Positions 41,488 through 50,593 of a stretch of DNA of 64,000 nt are shown here, piece after piece (the first letter of the stretch is position 1; every line of letters starts with the position of its first letter). This DNA comes from Mucilaginibacter sp. PPCGB 2223 (GTDB taxonomy: Bacteria > Bacteroidota > Bacteroidia > Sphingobacteriales > Sphingobacteriaceae): NCBI RefSeq assembly GCF_001705515.1, contig NZ_MDJS01000002.1, positions 310,001 to 374,000 of the forward strand, read 5' to 3'. The position numbers were made by a program, and so were the translations under genes. The notes under the pieces are model-generated. The model saw only the letters and a program-made list of their open reading frames with translations, had not been told where the DNA came from and searched no databases.

Positions 41488-43317
41488 CTATCTGTACCCT
41501 GCAGCCTGCAGGTTAAACAGTTCAGCATAGCGGCCACCTTTTTCCAGTAGTTCTTCGTGACTGCCGATCTCGATCAGCTCGCCTTTATCCAAAACTAAAA
41601 TACGGTCGGCCATGCGCACGGTCGAAAAGCGGTGCGATATCAACACAGCAGTCCTGCCCTCGGTCAATTGCGCAAAGCGCTGAAATACCTCATACTCGGC
41701 GCGTGCATCCAAAGCGGCGGTAGGCTCATCCAGGATCAATAATTCGGCATCGCGCATATAGGCGCGGGCAAGGGCCACTTTTTGCCATTCGCCGCCGGAT
41801 AAGTCGACACCCTGGTTAAACCTGCGGCCGAGCATCTGATCGTAACCGCCGGCTAATTTTTCGGCCAGTGCATCGGCCAGGCTGCGTTTTGCAGAGGAGC
41901 GTATCATATCCATATCGTCGACATGCTTAATGTTGCCAACACCGATGTTTTGAGCCATCGAGAACTGGTAACGCAGAAAATCCTGGAAGATGACCCCGGT
42001 ATGCATACGCAGCTGATCGATGTCGTACTCCTTCAGGTCGATACCATCAAGCAGTATGCGGCCTTCGGTTGGGTCGTAAAGCCGGGCCAGTAGTTTTACC
42101 AACGTGGTTTTCCCGGCGCCGTTTTCGCCTACCAGCGCCAGTTTCTCGCCGGGCTTGAGGGTAAAGTTCAGGTTGCGGTTTGCCCAGCGTTCGGAGTTAT
42201 GGTATTTAAAGCCCACGTTCTCGAAAGTGTACCCATACACAACCGGGTTAGGGTAAGGTACGGGGTTAACAGGCGGTTTAATTTTAGGCTCTATTTCGAA
42301 AAAGTCGAAAAAGTCGCGCAGGTAGATGGCACCCTGCGAAACCGTGGTAAAGCGCGATAAAATACCTTCGACCAAACTGCGCATCTGGCTGAACGAGCCG
42401 GCCATAAACATCAGCTGCCCTATGGTGCTGTGGCCGGTAGCGGCCTTGTAAACGATGATCATGTAAGCAGCATAATAACCACCTGTACTGATAAACGAGA
42501 AGAATGCGCCCCAGCCTGAGCGTTTGATAGCGAGCTGGCTGTTTTCGCGATAAAACTTGGTCGACAGCTTTTTAAAACGGTCGATAATAAAACCCGATAG
42601 GTCGAATATCTTTACTTCCTTAGCGGTATCGTCGCTTGCGCCGATATAGCGCAGGTAGTCCAGTTCGCGGCGTTCGGGCGTCTGGCCGCGGGTAAGCGCG
42701 TAGGTACGATCGTTAAAATAGGCCTCGCCTAAAAATGAGGGTATAACAGCCAGCAGCATCAAAGCCATCAGCCAGAAGTTAAAGGCCAGCAGGCCGGCGG
42801 CAAAAGCGCCGATGGTGATCAGATCCTGCACCTGGCTCATTACCTGCGACAGTAAGGCCGTGCGCCCGGTAGTTTGCTGGCGCGCGCGCTCCAGCTTATC
42901 GTAAAAATAAGAGTCTTCAAATTGGTCGAGGTCGAGCTTGGCGGCGTGCTCCATAATACGCACCGAGGTGTGGTTGGCAAACAGGTCGCCCAGCATGCTG
43001 TCAACCAAAGTCATAGCCCGGCCCAGTATATCCGAAATGATAGCCAGCGCGAACTGCGCGGCTATGTACTCCCACAGCCGGTGATAGTCGCCACCGTGGC
43101 TTTTATTCAGCGCAACAACCTCATCAATAATGAGTTTGGTAACGTATAAGGTTGAAAGCGGCAAAACCGATTTGGCGATGCGCAGCAAAAAGCTAAGCGA
43201 TGTCATCCAGGGGCTGGTTTGCCATATCAGCTTAAAAAAAGCCGGCAGGTTACCCAGGGCCATCAATCTTTCTTTGAGCGAGATGCGCGGAACGGGAGCA
43301 ATGGGTTGACGTGCCAT
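41488..43317 (-). CDS. ABC exporter, fused membrane and ATPase domains
   Basis: 609 residues: N-terminal six-helix exporter domain (hydrophobic segments between about 35 and 320) and C-terminal ATPase. Walker A GENGAGKTT, signature LSGGEWQKVALARA, Walker B AELLILDEPT and H-loop LISHRFSTVR are present. The half-transporter should dimerise. Substrate unknown; could be lipid, peptide or drug. It is followed by the SPFH gene on the same strand. Confidence 0.93.
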   Translation of the reverse strand: MARQPIAPVPRISLKERLMALGNLPAFFKLIWQTSPWMTSLSFLLRIAKSVLPLSTLYVTKLIIDEVVALNKSHGGDYHRLWEYIAAQFALAIISDILGRAMTLVDSMLGDLFANHTSVRIMEHAAKLDLDQFEDSYFYDKLERARQQTTGRTALLSQVMSQVQDLITIGAFAAGLLAFNFWLMALMLLAVIPSFLGEAYFNDRTYALTRGQTPERRELDYLRYIGASDDTAKEVKIFDLSGFIIDRFKKLSTKFYRENSQLAIKRSGWGAFFSFISTGGYYAAYMIIVYKAATGHSTIGQLMFMAGSFSQMRSLVEGILSRFTTVSQGAIYLRDFFDFFEIEPKIKPPVNPVPYPNPVVYGYTFENVGFKYHNSERWANRNLNFTLKPGEKLALVGENGAGKTTLVKLLARLYDPTEGRILLDGIDLKEYDIDQLRMHTGVIFQDFLRYQFSMAQNIGVGNIKHVDDMDMIRSSAKRSLADALAEKLAGGYDQMLGRRFNQGVDLSGGEWQKVALARAYMRDAELLILDEPTAALDARAEYEVFQRFAQLTEGRTAVLISHRFSTVRMADRILVLDKGELIEIGSHEELLEKGGRYAELFNLQAAGYR

Positions 43318-43378
43318 AAATGGATTATCCTGCTAAAATAGCAATAGCGCCGGCAGTTTACCTAATACTTTTGCTTGT

Positions 43379-44281
43379 TTACTCTTTCCCCAAAATAATC
43401 GAACCCGGCTTGCCGCCCATGATGATCACCTTGGCGTTCGGCGAAAGCGCGATCTCTTTCTGAGCTTTGATGGCTTCGTATTGCAATTGCTTGTCGGACA
43501 GGCCGGTCGAGAGGATCTTCTGATAATCGGCTATACCTTGTGCCTCAACTCGCTTACGGTCGGCTTCCTGGCGCTCTTTCTGCAATACAAACTGCATTTT
43601 CTGAGCGTCCTGCTCGGCATTGATCTTTGATTCGATGCTGGCCTTAACCGATGCCGGTAAGGTGATGTTACGCACCAAAACGCTTTGCAGCTCGATACCG
43701 TTTTTGGCAAAGGCGGTGCTGATGGCATTGTATATCCGGCTCTGAAACTCTGCTCTTTTAGTTGAGTATAACGATACCGCTTCGTACGATACCGCATTGT
43801 CGCGGATGGCCGTGCGGGCAATGGGGCGCACAATTTTCTCGACGTAACCGGTACCTAAGTTTTGCAGGATGAAAGGCGTTTTCGTGGGGCTCACACGGTA
43901 TAGTACCGAAAGGTCGATAGTGACCTCCAACCCGTCCGACGACAATACCCGGATGGCGTCGTCGCCGGTTTTGTCGCCCTCGGTGCTCACTGCGCTCATG
44001 GTATAGTTCTGCGTGCGGGCGTCAAACTCGGTTACTTCGACAACCGGGTCGATAAAGTGCAGGCCGCTTTCCAAAACATCGGGCTGTACCTTGCCGAACA
44101 ATGATTGTACGCCCACCATGCCGGGCTCGATCACTTTAACCGATGAGCTTAACAGGCCCAGGGCCGTAATAACCACACCAACTATGGTAATGGCGCGCGA
44201 AAAGTGAGCCGCCTGCGACTGCCCTTGTTTGATAACCATGCCCACCACGAGGACGATTATACCGATGATTGCTATAAACAT
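43379..44281 (-). CDS. SPFH/prohibitin-family protein
   Basis: 300 residues with an N-terminal membrane anchor (about 4-50, with two hydrophobic segments) and a prohibitin-type SPFH domain (GMVGVQSLFGKVQPDVLESGLHF). The rest is a charged coiled coil (QKMQFVLQKERQEADRKRVEAQ). Such proteins form ring-like membrane scaffolds around membrane proteases. It precedes the rhodanese and small membrane protein genes on the same strand, in the order rhodanese, 62-residue protein, SPFH, ABC exporter. Confidence 0.9.
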   Translation of the reverse strand: MFIAIIGIIVLVVGMVIKQGQSQAAHFSRAITIVGVVITALGLLSSSVKVIEPGMVGVQSLFGKVQPDVLESGLHFIDPVVEVTEFDARTQNYTMSAVSTEGDKTGDDAIRVLSSDGLEVTIDLSVLYRVSPTKTPFILQNLGTGYVEKIVRPIARTAIRDNAVSYEAVSLYSTKRAEFQSRIYNAISTAFAKNGIELQSVLVRNITLPASVKASIESKINAEQDAQKMQFVLQKERQEADRKRVEAQGIADYQKILSTGLSDKQLQYEAIKAQKEIALSPNAKVIIMGGKPGSIILGKE

Positions 44282-44306
44282 TTCAGTTTTGATTTAATAC
44301 TGAAAG

Positions 44307-44495
44307 TTAGGGCTTTTTTGTCATATTCTTTACATCCTTTATCAGGCGTAATTTAAAGATGATGATCATCGCACCAATAAAGGTTGCACCTGCCACATAG
44401 GCCCAGTTGTGGTTCTTAAAACCCGACCAGATCACTACCACGCAGATGATAATACACAGGTTATACAATATGTTGAGGATAAATTTCAGTACCAT
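44307..44495 (-). CDS. Small two-span membrane protein
   Basis: 62 residues, MVLKFILNILYNLCIIICVV at the start, a second hydrophobic segment at about 30-48, then a basic tail. The ATG overlaps the stop of the rhodanese gene by one base (TAATG), so translation is probably coupled. No family recognised. Confidence 0.72.
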   Translation of the reverse strand: MVLKFILNILYNLCIIICVVVIWSGFKNHNWAYVAGATFIGAMIIIFKLRLIKDVKNMTKKP

Positions 44496-44809
44496 TAGTA
44501 CACACTCATGTTAGGGTCAATCTCCTCGGCCCAGGCCAGGATGCCCCCTTGTAAATTGTAAAGGTTGGTATAGCCAAGAGGCTCCAGTTGCATAATGGCA
44601 ACCGCACTCCGTTTACCGCTGCGGCAATGCACAATCACAGGTTTATCCGTGGCAATTTTGTCCTTCTCGATCAGTACGCCGGCCAAAGGGATCAGCACAC
44701 CGCCAAGGTTCGAGGTTTCGTATTCAAATTCTTCGCGAACGTCGATCAATTGAAAGTCCTCGCCTTTATCCATTTTTTCTTTTAGTTCCTGTACGGTTAT
44801 TTCTTTCAT
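44495..44809 (-). CDS. Rhodanese-like domain protein
   Basis: 104 residues from the ATG giving MKEITVQELKEKMDKGEDF; the frame extends 21 codons upstream but those residues are not family-like and pass the promoter. Single rhodanese domain with active-site Cys in VIVHCRSGKRS and start motif LIDVREEFEYE. Sulfur transferase or persulfide carrier. First gene of the group leading to SPFH and the exporter. Confidence 0.92.
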   Translation of the reverse strand: MKEITVQELKEKMDKGEDFQLIDVREEFEYETSNLGGVLIPLAGVLIEKDKIATDKPVIVHCRSGKRSAVAIMQLEPLGYTNLYNLQGGILAWAEEIDPNMSVY

Positions 44810-44836
44810 TTTTTTATGATGTATCAAATTATAGTT

Positions 44837-44844
44837 CAAAGGTA
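44837..44844 (-). promoter_or_regulatory. TAnnTTTG box of the rhodanese gene
   Basis: Minus strand TACCTTTG, about 28 bases before the ATG at 44809. No convincing -33 element at the right distance. Confidence 0.45.
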
Positions 44845-44889
44845 TATTTTTTATCACAGAAAAATGGATCATGCAGGTGTAAGGTGTTT

Positions 44890-44935
44890 GGGGAGATGTT
44901 GGAAGGTTGTAAAGTTTGAAGGTTGCAAAGTTATA
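44890..44935. repeat. GGTTGTAAAGTTTGAA-type intergenic repeat
   Basis: ATGTTGGAAGGTTGTAAAG and following words GTTTGAAGGTTGCAAAG recur. An inverse copy of similar words (CTTTCAAACATTTCAACC and TTACAACCTTCCAAC) lies at 49312-49345, before prfB. Both are low-complexity repeats. Confidence 0.5.
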
Positions 44936-45070
44936 AGATTGAAGCGTTGAGGTTGTTTGTCGCGTTTTTTTTAATAAATGTTGTCAGATTCAGAGATTTT
45001 CATTCAATCATTATTCACCTGTAACAATAATCGCTTACGGGCGTTTAATAAAGCAACATATGGAGTTAAA

Positions 45071-46189
45071 ATGAGGAAAGTAACGCGTTTTTTTTGGTTT
45101 TGCAGCGGCGCACATGTCGATACCTTAAAGAAATACCCGGTCGAGCACAATAAATATGTAGGTATTGGCGCCACCATATTTTTCACAGCGTTGTTTGCCT
45201 CCCTATCGGGCGGATATGCCATGTATTTTGTGTTCAGCGGCAGCGCTTTTGCTGTGGGTTTTGCCATTTTGTTCGGTTTACTGTGGGGAACGGCCATTTT
45301 TAATATGGACCGCTATATCGTCAGCAGCATTAACAAACAAGGCACCGTAAACCAGCAGATATTACAGGCGTCGCCGCGTATTTTGCTGGCCATCATGATC
45401 GGTGTGGTGATATCGCGCCCGCTCGAACTGAAGATATTTGACAAGGAGATACGCCAGAAACTCAAAACCAGTTACCTTAACGGGCAGCGCCGCAAAATAG
45501 ATACCCTGCAAAAATCTTATAACGATAAATACACCCAGCAGATAGCCAAAAACAGTGAATTGAAAAAGGAGCGCGACTCGCTCACCAAAGATATCAACCA
45601 ATCGCGCTATCAGCTTAACCAGGAAGTTTTTGGCGATAAGACCAACCAGACTTCGGGTATTAAAGGTTACGGCACCTATGCCAAGCAAAAGCAGGGCGTT
45701 TTGCAGGAAAAGGAAGACCGGCTGAAGATAGTGCAGGGCGATATGGACAAGATGGACAGTTACCTTACCCAGCGTAAACAGCTGGACGGCCTGAACAGTG
45801 TTACCCTGTTCAACGATCATCAACTGGACAGCCTGGCCAACGTAGCCGGTTTCGCCGACCGTAACTGGGCGCTGGGGCAACTGGCTTTTAAAGACGATGG
45901 TACCAAGGACCTGGATACCTACCTGGCCGAATCGTTCATCGCTTACCTGTTTATCCTGTTTGAATGTTTGCCGGTGTTCGTAAAACTGATGTCGCCTAAG
46001 GGGCCGTATGATGTAGCGCTTTCGCGGATTGAGGAAGCCAATAATTATTACGCTGATAAGGACCGCGACCATGAGATCGCCGTTACCGACGAAACCTACG
46101 ACCACCGTTTAAAAACGGCCATAGATAAGCGAAAGCAGACCATCACCGGCCAGGCCGAGTGGGATTTGGGCAGGCAGCGGTATGATTAA
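45071..46189 (+). CDS. DUF4407 membrane protein
   Basis: 372 residues from the ATG giving MRKVTRFFWFCSGAHVDTL; an in-frame ATG at 44978 would add 31 residues that do not resemble the family start. DUF4407 marks are FFWFCSGA, KYVGIGATIFFTALFASLSG and NMDRYIVSS. There are three transmembrane segments before a long coiled coil (about 145-265), and one more near 290-310. Function unknown. Monocistronic. Confidence 0.9.
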   Translation: MRKVTRFFWFCSGAHVDTLKKYPVEHNKYVGIGATIFFTALFASLSGGYAMYFVFSGSAFAVGFAILFGLLWGTAIFNMDRYIVSSINKQGTVNQQILQASPRILLAIMIGVVISRPLELKIFDKEIRQKLKTSYLNGQRRKIDTLQKSYNDKYTQQIAKNSELKKERDSLTKDINQSRYQLNQEVFGDKTNQTSGIKGYGTYAKQKQGVLQEKEDRLKIVQGDMDKMDSYLTQRKQLDGLNSVTLFNDHQLDSLANVAGFADRNWALGQLAFKDDGTKDLDTYLAESFIAYLFILFECLPVFVKLMSPKGPYDVALSRIEEANNYYADKDRDHEIAVTDETYDHRLKTAIDKRKQTITGQAEWDLGRQRYD

Positions 46190-46563
46190 GAAATATTGGG
46201 TGACATTGTTGGAGTTGCGTTAGGGATAGCAGCGGATACCGGCCCTTCGACGGACTCGGGGCGGGCCGTGGCTAATGCCTCCCGATGGGTATCGGGACAG
46301 GTAGCGCAGTATGAGCGGATAGCCCGGGCCGCAGGCAACGCCCTGATAATAATCATTGAAGGATTGATTGACTGAATGATTGAACAAAAATTTCTAAATT
46401 TTATAACACTCAACTTTTAAGCTTCAAAGAACACAGCTGAACAAACTCCAACATTCCAACATTTTAACCAACTCATCCCTACCCTTCCGTCAAAATCAAT
46501 TAGCTATATATCCATATTAGTTATACCTAAAAACAACTACTTTTATGCGGGCACATAAACCGC
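46190..46563. other. 374-base gap with dispersed repeat copy B
   Basis: 46231-46343 is copy B of the dispersed element. The rest is AT-rich. A TACTTTTA box near 46538-46545 lies 18 bases before the next ATG and may be the promoter of the following gene. No gene is seen. Confidence 0.55.
46231..46343 (+). repeat. Dispersed repeat element, copy B
   Basis: Same orientation and block order as copy A at 30411-30500: AGCGGATACC, then GGCCGTGGCTAATGCC, then the 38-base block beginning GCAGTATGA and ending GCAACGCCC. It has an extra segment in the middle with hairpin TCCCGATGGGTATCGGGA, absent from copy A. The final block is identical apart from one base. Confidence 0.75.
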
Positions 46564-48987
46564 ATGAAAAAAATTGTCCTGTTCATACTGCTGCATTGCA
46601 CATTGCTTTGCGTTTTGTGTCATGCGCAGACGGATCCGCTCGTCGACACCTTGAAACGAAGGTTGGCCATTTACCAGGCCGAGCGCCCTTTTTGTAACCT
46701 GTACGTACACCTCGACAAAAACAATTACCTCACCAATGAAAGTATCTGGTTTAAAGCTTACCTGTTAAGCGGTACCGACCTGCAGAATAAGGTGCTTTTT
46801 GTACGTGTTAAAGATGCCGATAAAAAAGTGGTGCTGAGTGCGCAGTTCCCGATGTATGATGTACGTGCGCACGGCGATATTTTACTGCCCGACACCCTGA
46901 AGGAAGGTGAGTATTTTTTTTATGCCTTTACCAACTCAATGCTGAACTTACCGGCCGGGCAGGTTTTCGTACAAAAGATCAGGATATTTAAAAATAATGC
47001 CGACAATATGGAAGCCGAGGCCGGCGTTACCGATAGCGCCAAACTGCGGCGCGGCTCGCCGGTGGATATACTGGTAAAGCTGAAAAAGGGCAACCGTTAC
47101 GTTACCGATGTAAAAGGCAGCTACCGGCTTTTAGTTGATGATAAGCCGGTAAAAGCCGGCAAAATAACCACTAACTTTTTAGGCGAGGCGTTTATTTCGT
47201 TCACCTACCCGCAAATTACCGACGACCAAACGCTTAAAGTACAGGCACGCTTTACTAAAGATGACGACGTGGCCGACCTGAACCTTAACCTGCGGCACGA
47301 AGCCAGCCCGGTAATAGTAAAAGTATGGCCCGAAGGCGGGCACCTGGTTGCCGGAGTTGATAACCATGTGGTGGTTGAAGCCGGTGATAATAAAGGCAAC
47401 CCGTTGCCGACAGCTCTGATTTTAAAAGATGGCGATAAGGTAATGGCCCGCTTGCAAACCAATGGATATGGTATAGCGCAGTTTAACTTCATTCCTCAAT
47501 CCATATCACAATATCATTTTGAAGTGCCGGGCAACACCAATAAAACGCCTATCGCTTTTACTGCTTCAATAGAACCGGGGGCCTGGAGTTTACAGGTTAT
47601 AAAGGCTGGAAATGGATTTTCGGCATTGATACACAACCAAAGCAAAAGCGATAGCTGCACACTGGTGCTACGTTCGTACGATGAAGTGTTGTGGAGAAAA
47701 ATGATACTGGTTGAGCCTGGAGGATCGGCGCATGTGGATATTCCAGCCGCGCAATATCCAAGAGCGGTGCTCAGCCTGGCCTTGTTTAACAGCCGGGGCC
47801 TGGTTACTGCCGAGCGCCTGCTGATGAACAGGCAAAATGAGCAGATCAGGATATCGGTACAAACAGATAAGCCGGGCTACGGGCAGCGGCAGAAGGTGAA
47901 GGTTACTATCAGCGCCGAAGGCGAGGCGGGCAACCCTATCCTGGCTAACCTCTCGGCAGCGGTGGTCGAAAAAACACGCATCAGCGCCGAAAGCTATACT
48001 ACTATATTGGATAATTACTATTACAAACCGTTAAGCCGCTCGTTTGCCGACCAGCATTACAGTAATGCAGGCGCCAACGACCTGGATGCGATACTGACCG
48101 GCAAAACATGGTATGGCAGTGACTGGGCAAGTATTTTAAATTATAAACCCAAGGGCTACCGCAAAATGTTCAAAAGTGCCGATGGCGTTAGCGGGCAGAT
48201 AACCAGTCTGAAGAACAAACCTTTGGCCTTAAAGTCGTTGATCATGCTATCGAAAAATAGTATTGATGAGATTCCCTTAACACCCGAAGGTACTTTTTAT
48301 ATTCCCCCCGAAAGTCTAACAGCACAAGCAGGCGAGAAAAAGTATCTGATGCTGAACCAGGATTTTTATGATAAGTATGCTATCAAGCTCAATGATTACG
48401 AAGGCGAGTACGATAATATTGTCACCTACTCAGGCGTGTTCAGATTCCCGGATGCATACAATACCATGGTTAAACTGAACGATAAAACCGGCATTAACCT
48501 GAAGGGCACTATCCAGCTGCACGAGGTTAAAATACAAAACCAGGTGAAGACACTGGGGCTGTCTTTCGACGGGCGCGACTTTACCTCGAAAACCTGTAAC
48601 GATTATGTATGTCTTTACAACATCCTCAACTGTCCGAACCATAAATTCGGCAACCCGCCGGTAGATGGCGGCATCTACACCTATCAAGGGCACCAGGTGG
48701 TCTATCATGGCTGTGCATCGCAGGTGCAGCCTAATCATTTCCTGCTGAAAAACATCAGTACACCCAACAATTTTATCTTGCCCGATTATGATAAGGACCC
48801 TTCAAACGAACCCGAATTGCGCAGCACAGTGTATTGGTCGCCTAACCTGAATACCGGTAAAGACGGTAAAGTGAGTTTTGAGTTTTTTACGAGTGATATT
48901 AAAGGCGATTTTACCATCATGGTACAGGGCGTAAATGCTAAAACTTTACGGCCGGTTTATGCGACGGGAACTTTGGTTGTTAAATAA
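46564..48987 (+). CDS. Large exported MG-domain (alpha-2-macroglobulin-like) protein
   Basis: 807 residues with a signal peptide ending LCHAQ. The N-terminus ERPFCNLYVHLDKNNYLTNE is the typical start of Bacteroidota MG2-type proteins, whose members carry repeated macroglobulin folds (about 40-150, 160-250, 255-345). Another such domain follows at about 435-520, then a long C-terminal region ending STVYWSPNLNTGKDG and FTIMVQGVNAKTLRP. No thioester motif is evident. It may protect against proteases or act in surface assembly; the function is not established. Confidence 0.85.
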   Translation: MKKIVLFILLHCTLLCVLCHAQTDPLVDTLKRRLAIYQAERPFCNLYVHLDKNNYLTNESIWFKAYLLSGTDLQNKVLFVRVKDADKKVVLSAQFPMYDVRAHGDILLPDTLKEGEYFFYAFTNSMLNLPAGQVFVQKIRIFKNNADNMEAEAGVTDSAKLRRGSPVDILVKLKKGNRYVTDVKGSYRLLVDDKPVKAGKITTNFLGEAFISFTYPQITDDQTLKVQARFTKDDDVADLNLNLRHEASPVIVKVWPEGGHLVAGVDNHVVVEAGDNKGNPLPTALILKDGDKVMARLQTNGYGIAQFNFIPQSISQYHFEVPGNTNKTPIAFTASIEPGAWSLQVIKAGNGFSALIHNQSKSDSCTLVLRSYDEVLWRKMILVEPGGSAHVDIPAAQYPRAVLSLALFNSRGLVTAERLLMNRQNEQIRISVQTDKPGYGQRQKVKVTISAEGEAGNPILANLSAAVVEKTRISAESYTTILDNYYYKPLSRSFADQHYSNAGANDLDAILTGKTWYGSDWASILNYKPKGYRKMFKSADGVSGQITSLKNKPLALKSLIMLSKNSIDEIPLTPEGTFYIPPESLTAQAGEKKYLMLNQDFYDKYAIKLNDYEGEYDNIVTYSGVFRFPDAYNTMVKLNDKTGINLKGTIQLHEVKIQNQVKTLGLSFDGRDFTSKTCNDYVCLYNILNCPNHKFGNPPVDGGIYTYQGHQVVYHGCASQVQPNHFLLKNISTPNNFILPDYDKDPSNEPELRSTVYWSPNLNTGKDGKVSFEFFTSDIKGDFTIMVQGVNAKTLRPVYATGTLVVK

Positions 48988-49011
48988 TGGCAGAGCAATA
49001 GTATACGATAG

Positions 49012-49209
49012 TCACCGGATATAAAATATGCTCTCGATATCGTACTTTAAATCCAGTGGAACATCATCGCCTATAATACTTACCCCCGATGTTTGCCGGT
49101 TAATGACAATTATCGAAAAGATATCCATACCGTGACTCCGGAAATAATCGCCGTGTTTGCTTTGAAGTGCCATCAGCCGCTTAATTATCGATGTTTTAGG
49201 ATTAATCAT
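49012..49209 (-). CDS. Possible small protein of unknown function
   Basis: 65 residues from an ATG, beginning MINPKTSIIKRLMALQSKHG; a TTG seven codons earlier is possible. Composition is balanced, with helix at the start and beta-like IFSIIVINRQTSGVSIIG in the middle. No family recognised, and no clear promoter. It runs opposite to both neighbours. Confidence 0.4.
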   Translation of the reverse strand: MINPKTSIIKRLMALQSKHGDYFRSHGMDIFSIIVINRQTSGVSIIGDDVPLDLKYDIESIFYIR

Positions 49210-49352
49210 TGTGTTTCTCTTTTCAGGCAATTTGCGTATTTAAAATGGGTTGAATAATGACAGTGGTCACGCATGGATGTGATAGATATTCAACCGTGAC
49301 TCAGGCCGTAACTTTCAAACATTTCAACCTTACAACCTTCCAACAATTTCGC

Positions 49353-49360
49353 TACTTTTG
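49353..49360 (+). promoter_or_regulatory. TAnnTTTG box abutting the prfB start codon
   Basis: TACTTTTG ends four bases before the ATG at 49365. If transcription starts about five bases after the box, the prfB mRNA would be leaderless or nearly so. Confidence 0.5.
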
Positions 49361-49364
49361 CGTT

Positions 49365-50454
49365 ATGACTAAAGAACAATTACAAGACTTGAGGGATAGA
49401 ACCGCTTCCCTGAGGAGGCATCTTTGACATCGAACGCAAGCTCGATGAACTACATACCGAAGAGGCTATAACCAGCAGCCCCGGTTTTTGGGACCGGCCC
49501 AAAGACGCCGAAAAGGTGCTGGCATCCATCAAAAACAAAAAACAGTGGACCGACGCGTACGCGCAGCTTGAAAGCATAGTTGCCGATACCGAAGTGATGT
49601 TTGAGTTTTACCAGAGCGGCGATGCCACCGCCGAGGAAATGGACGAACAGTTTAACCAGGCGCTGAAAGTTGCCGAAGACCTGGAGTTTAAAAACATGCT
49701 GAGCGCCGAAGAAGACCAGTTGAGCGCTGTTTTACAGATAACTGCCGGTGCCGGTGGTACCGAAAGTTGCGACTGGGCCAGTATGCTGATGCGCATGTAC
49801 ATTATGTGGGGCCAGAAGAATGGCTACAAGGTTACCGAGCAGGACTTTCAGGAAGGGGACGTGGCCGGCGTAAAATCTGTTACGCTGCAGTTCGACGGCG
49901 ATTTTAGCTACGGATACCTGAAGGGCGAAAACGGTGTGCATCGCCTCGTGCGGATATCGCCGTTTGATGCCAATGCCAAACGGCATACTTCGTTCGCGTC
50001 GGTGTACGTATACCCGCTGGTTGATGATAGTATCGAAATTGAAGTTAACCCGGCTGATATCGAGTTTGAAACCTTCCGCTCGGGCGGTGCCGGCGGGCAG
50101 AACGTGAACAAGGTTGAAACCGCCGTGCGGTTATACCACAAACCATCGGGCATCATCATTAAAAACCAGGAATCGCGCTCGCAACTGCAGAACAAGGAGA
50201 ACGCCATACGCTTGCTGAAATCGCAGTTGTACGAGATCGAGATGCGCAAGCGCATGGAGATAACCAACGAGATTGAAGGCAATAAAAAGAAAATTGAATG
50301 GGGCAGCCAGATACGTAATTACGTGCTGCACCCGTACAAACTGGTGAAGGACGTACGTACAGGTTACGAAACATCCGATGCGCAGGGCGTGCTCGATGGT
50401 GAACTGGACGAGTTTCTGAAAGCTTTTTTGATGGAGTTTGGCGGGAAGAATTAA
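49365..50454 (+). CDS. prfB: Peptide chain release factor 2, made by programmed +1 frameshift
   Basis: Recognises UGA and UAA stop codons. The ATG at 49365 opens a 20-codon frame that ends at an in-frame TGA (49425-49427). The slippery site CTT-TGA-C is preceded by AGGAGG at 49413-49418, three bases before CTT, as in the classic autoregulatory site of prfB. After the +1 shift the frame continues to 50454, giving 362 residues in total. GGQ motif [14 protein letters not shown] and the SPF-type motif [15 protein letters not shown] are both present. Without the frameshift only a 20-residue peptide is made. A terminator follows. Confidence 0.95.
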
Positions 50455-50480
50455 ATGTGCAAATGCTTCTTTTAAGAAAT

Positions 50481-50511
50481 AAAGCCGGTGGATATGTTCC
50501 CCGGCTTTTTT
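50481..50511 (+). terminator. Rho-independent terminator of prfB
   Basis: AAAGCCGG and CCGGCTTTTT pair around a 13-base loop, followed by more T residues. Confidence 0.75.
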
Positions 50512-50593
50512 ATTGGATATAGGTAACAATCCCTGTACAAATTATGAATTTGATGTAAAAACACTAATTTTAGGGCAGCCAATTATTATTGTC

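Larger units (their letters stand above)
48988..49364. other. 377-base gap before prfB
   Basis: Holds a possible small gene (49012-49209, minus strand), then a GTTGTAAGG-type repeat (49312-49345) and the prfB promoter box (49353-49360). No other structure. Confidence 0.5.

Noticed and set aside
49380..49577. Frameshift in prfB as a pseudogene or sequencing error
   Set aside because: The AGGAGG-CAT-CTT-TGA-C context is the well-known programmed +1 site, and the rest of the gene is intact.
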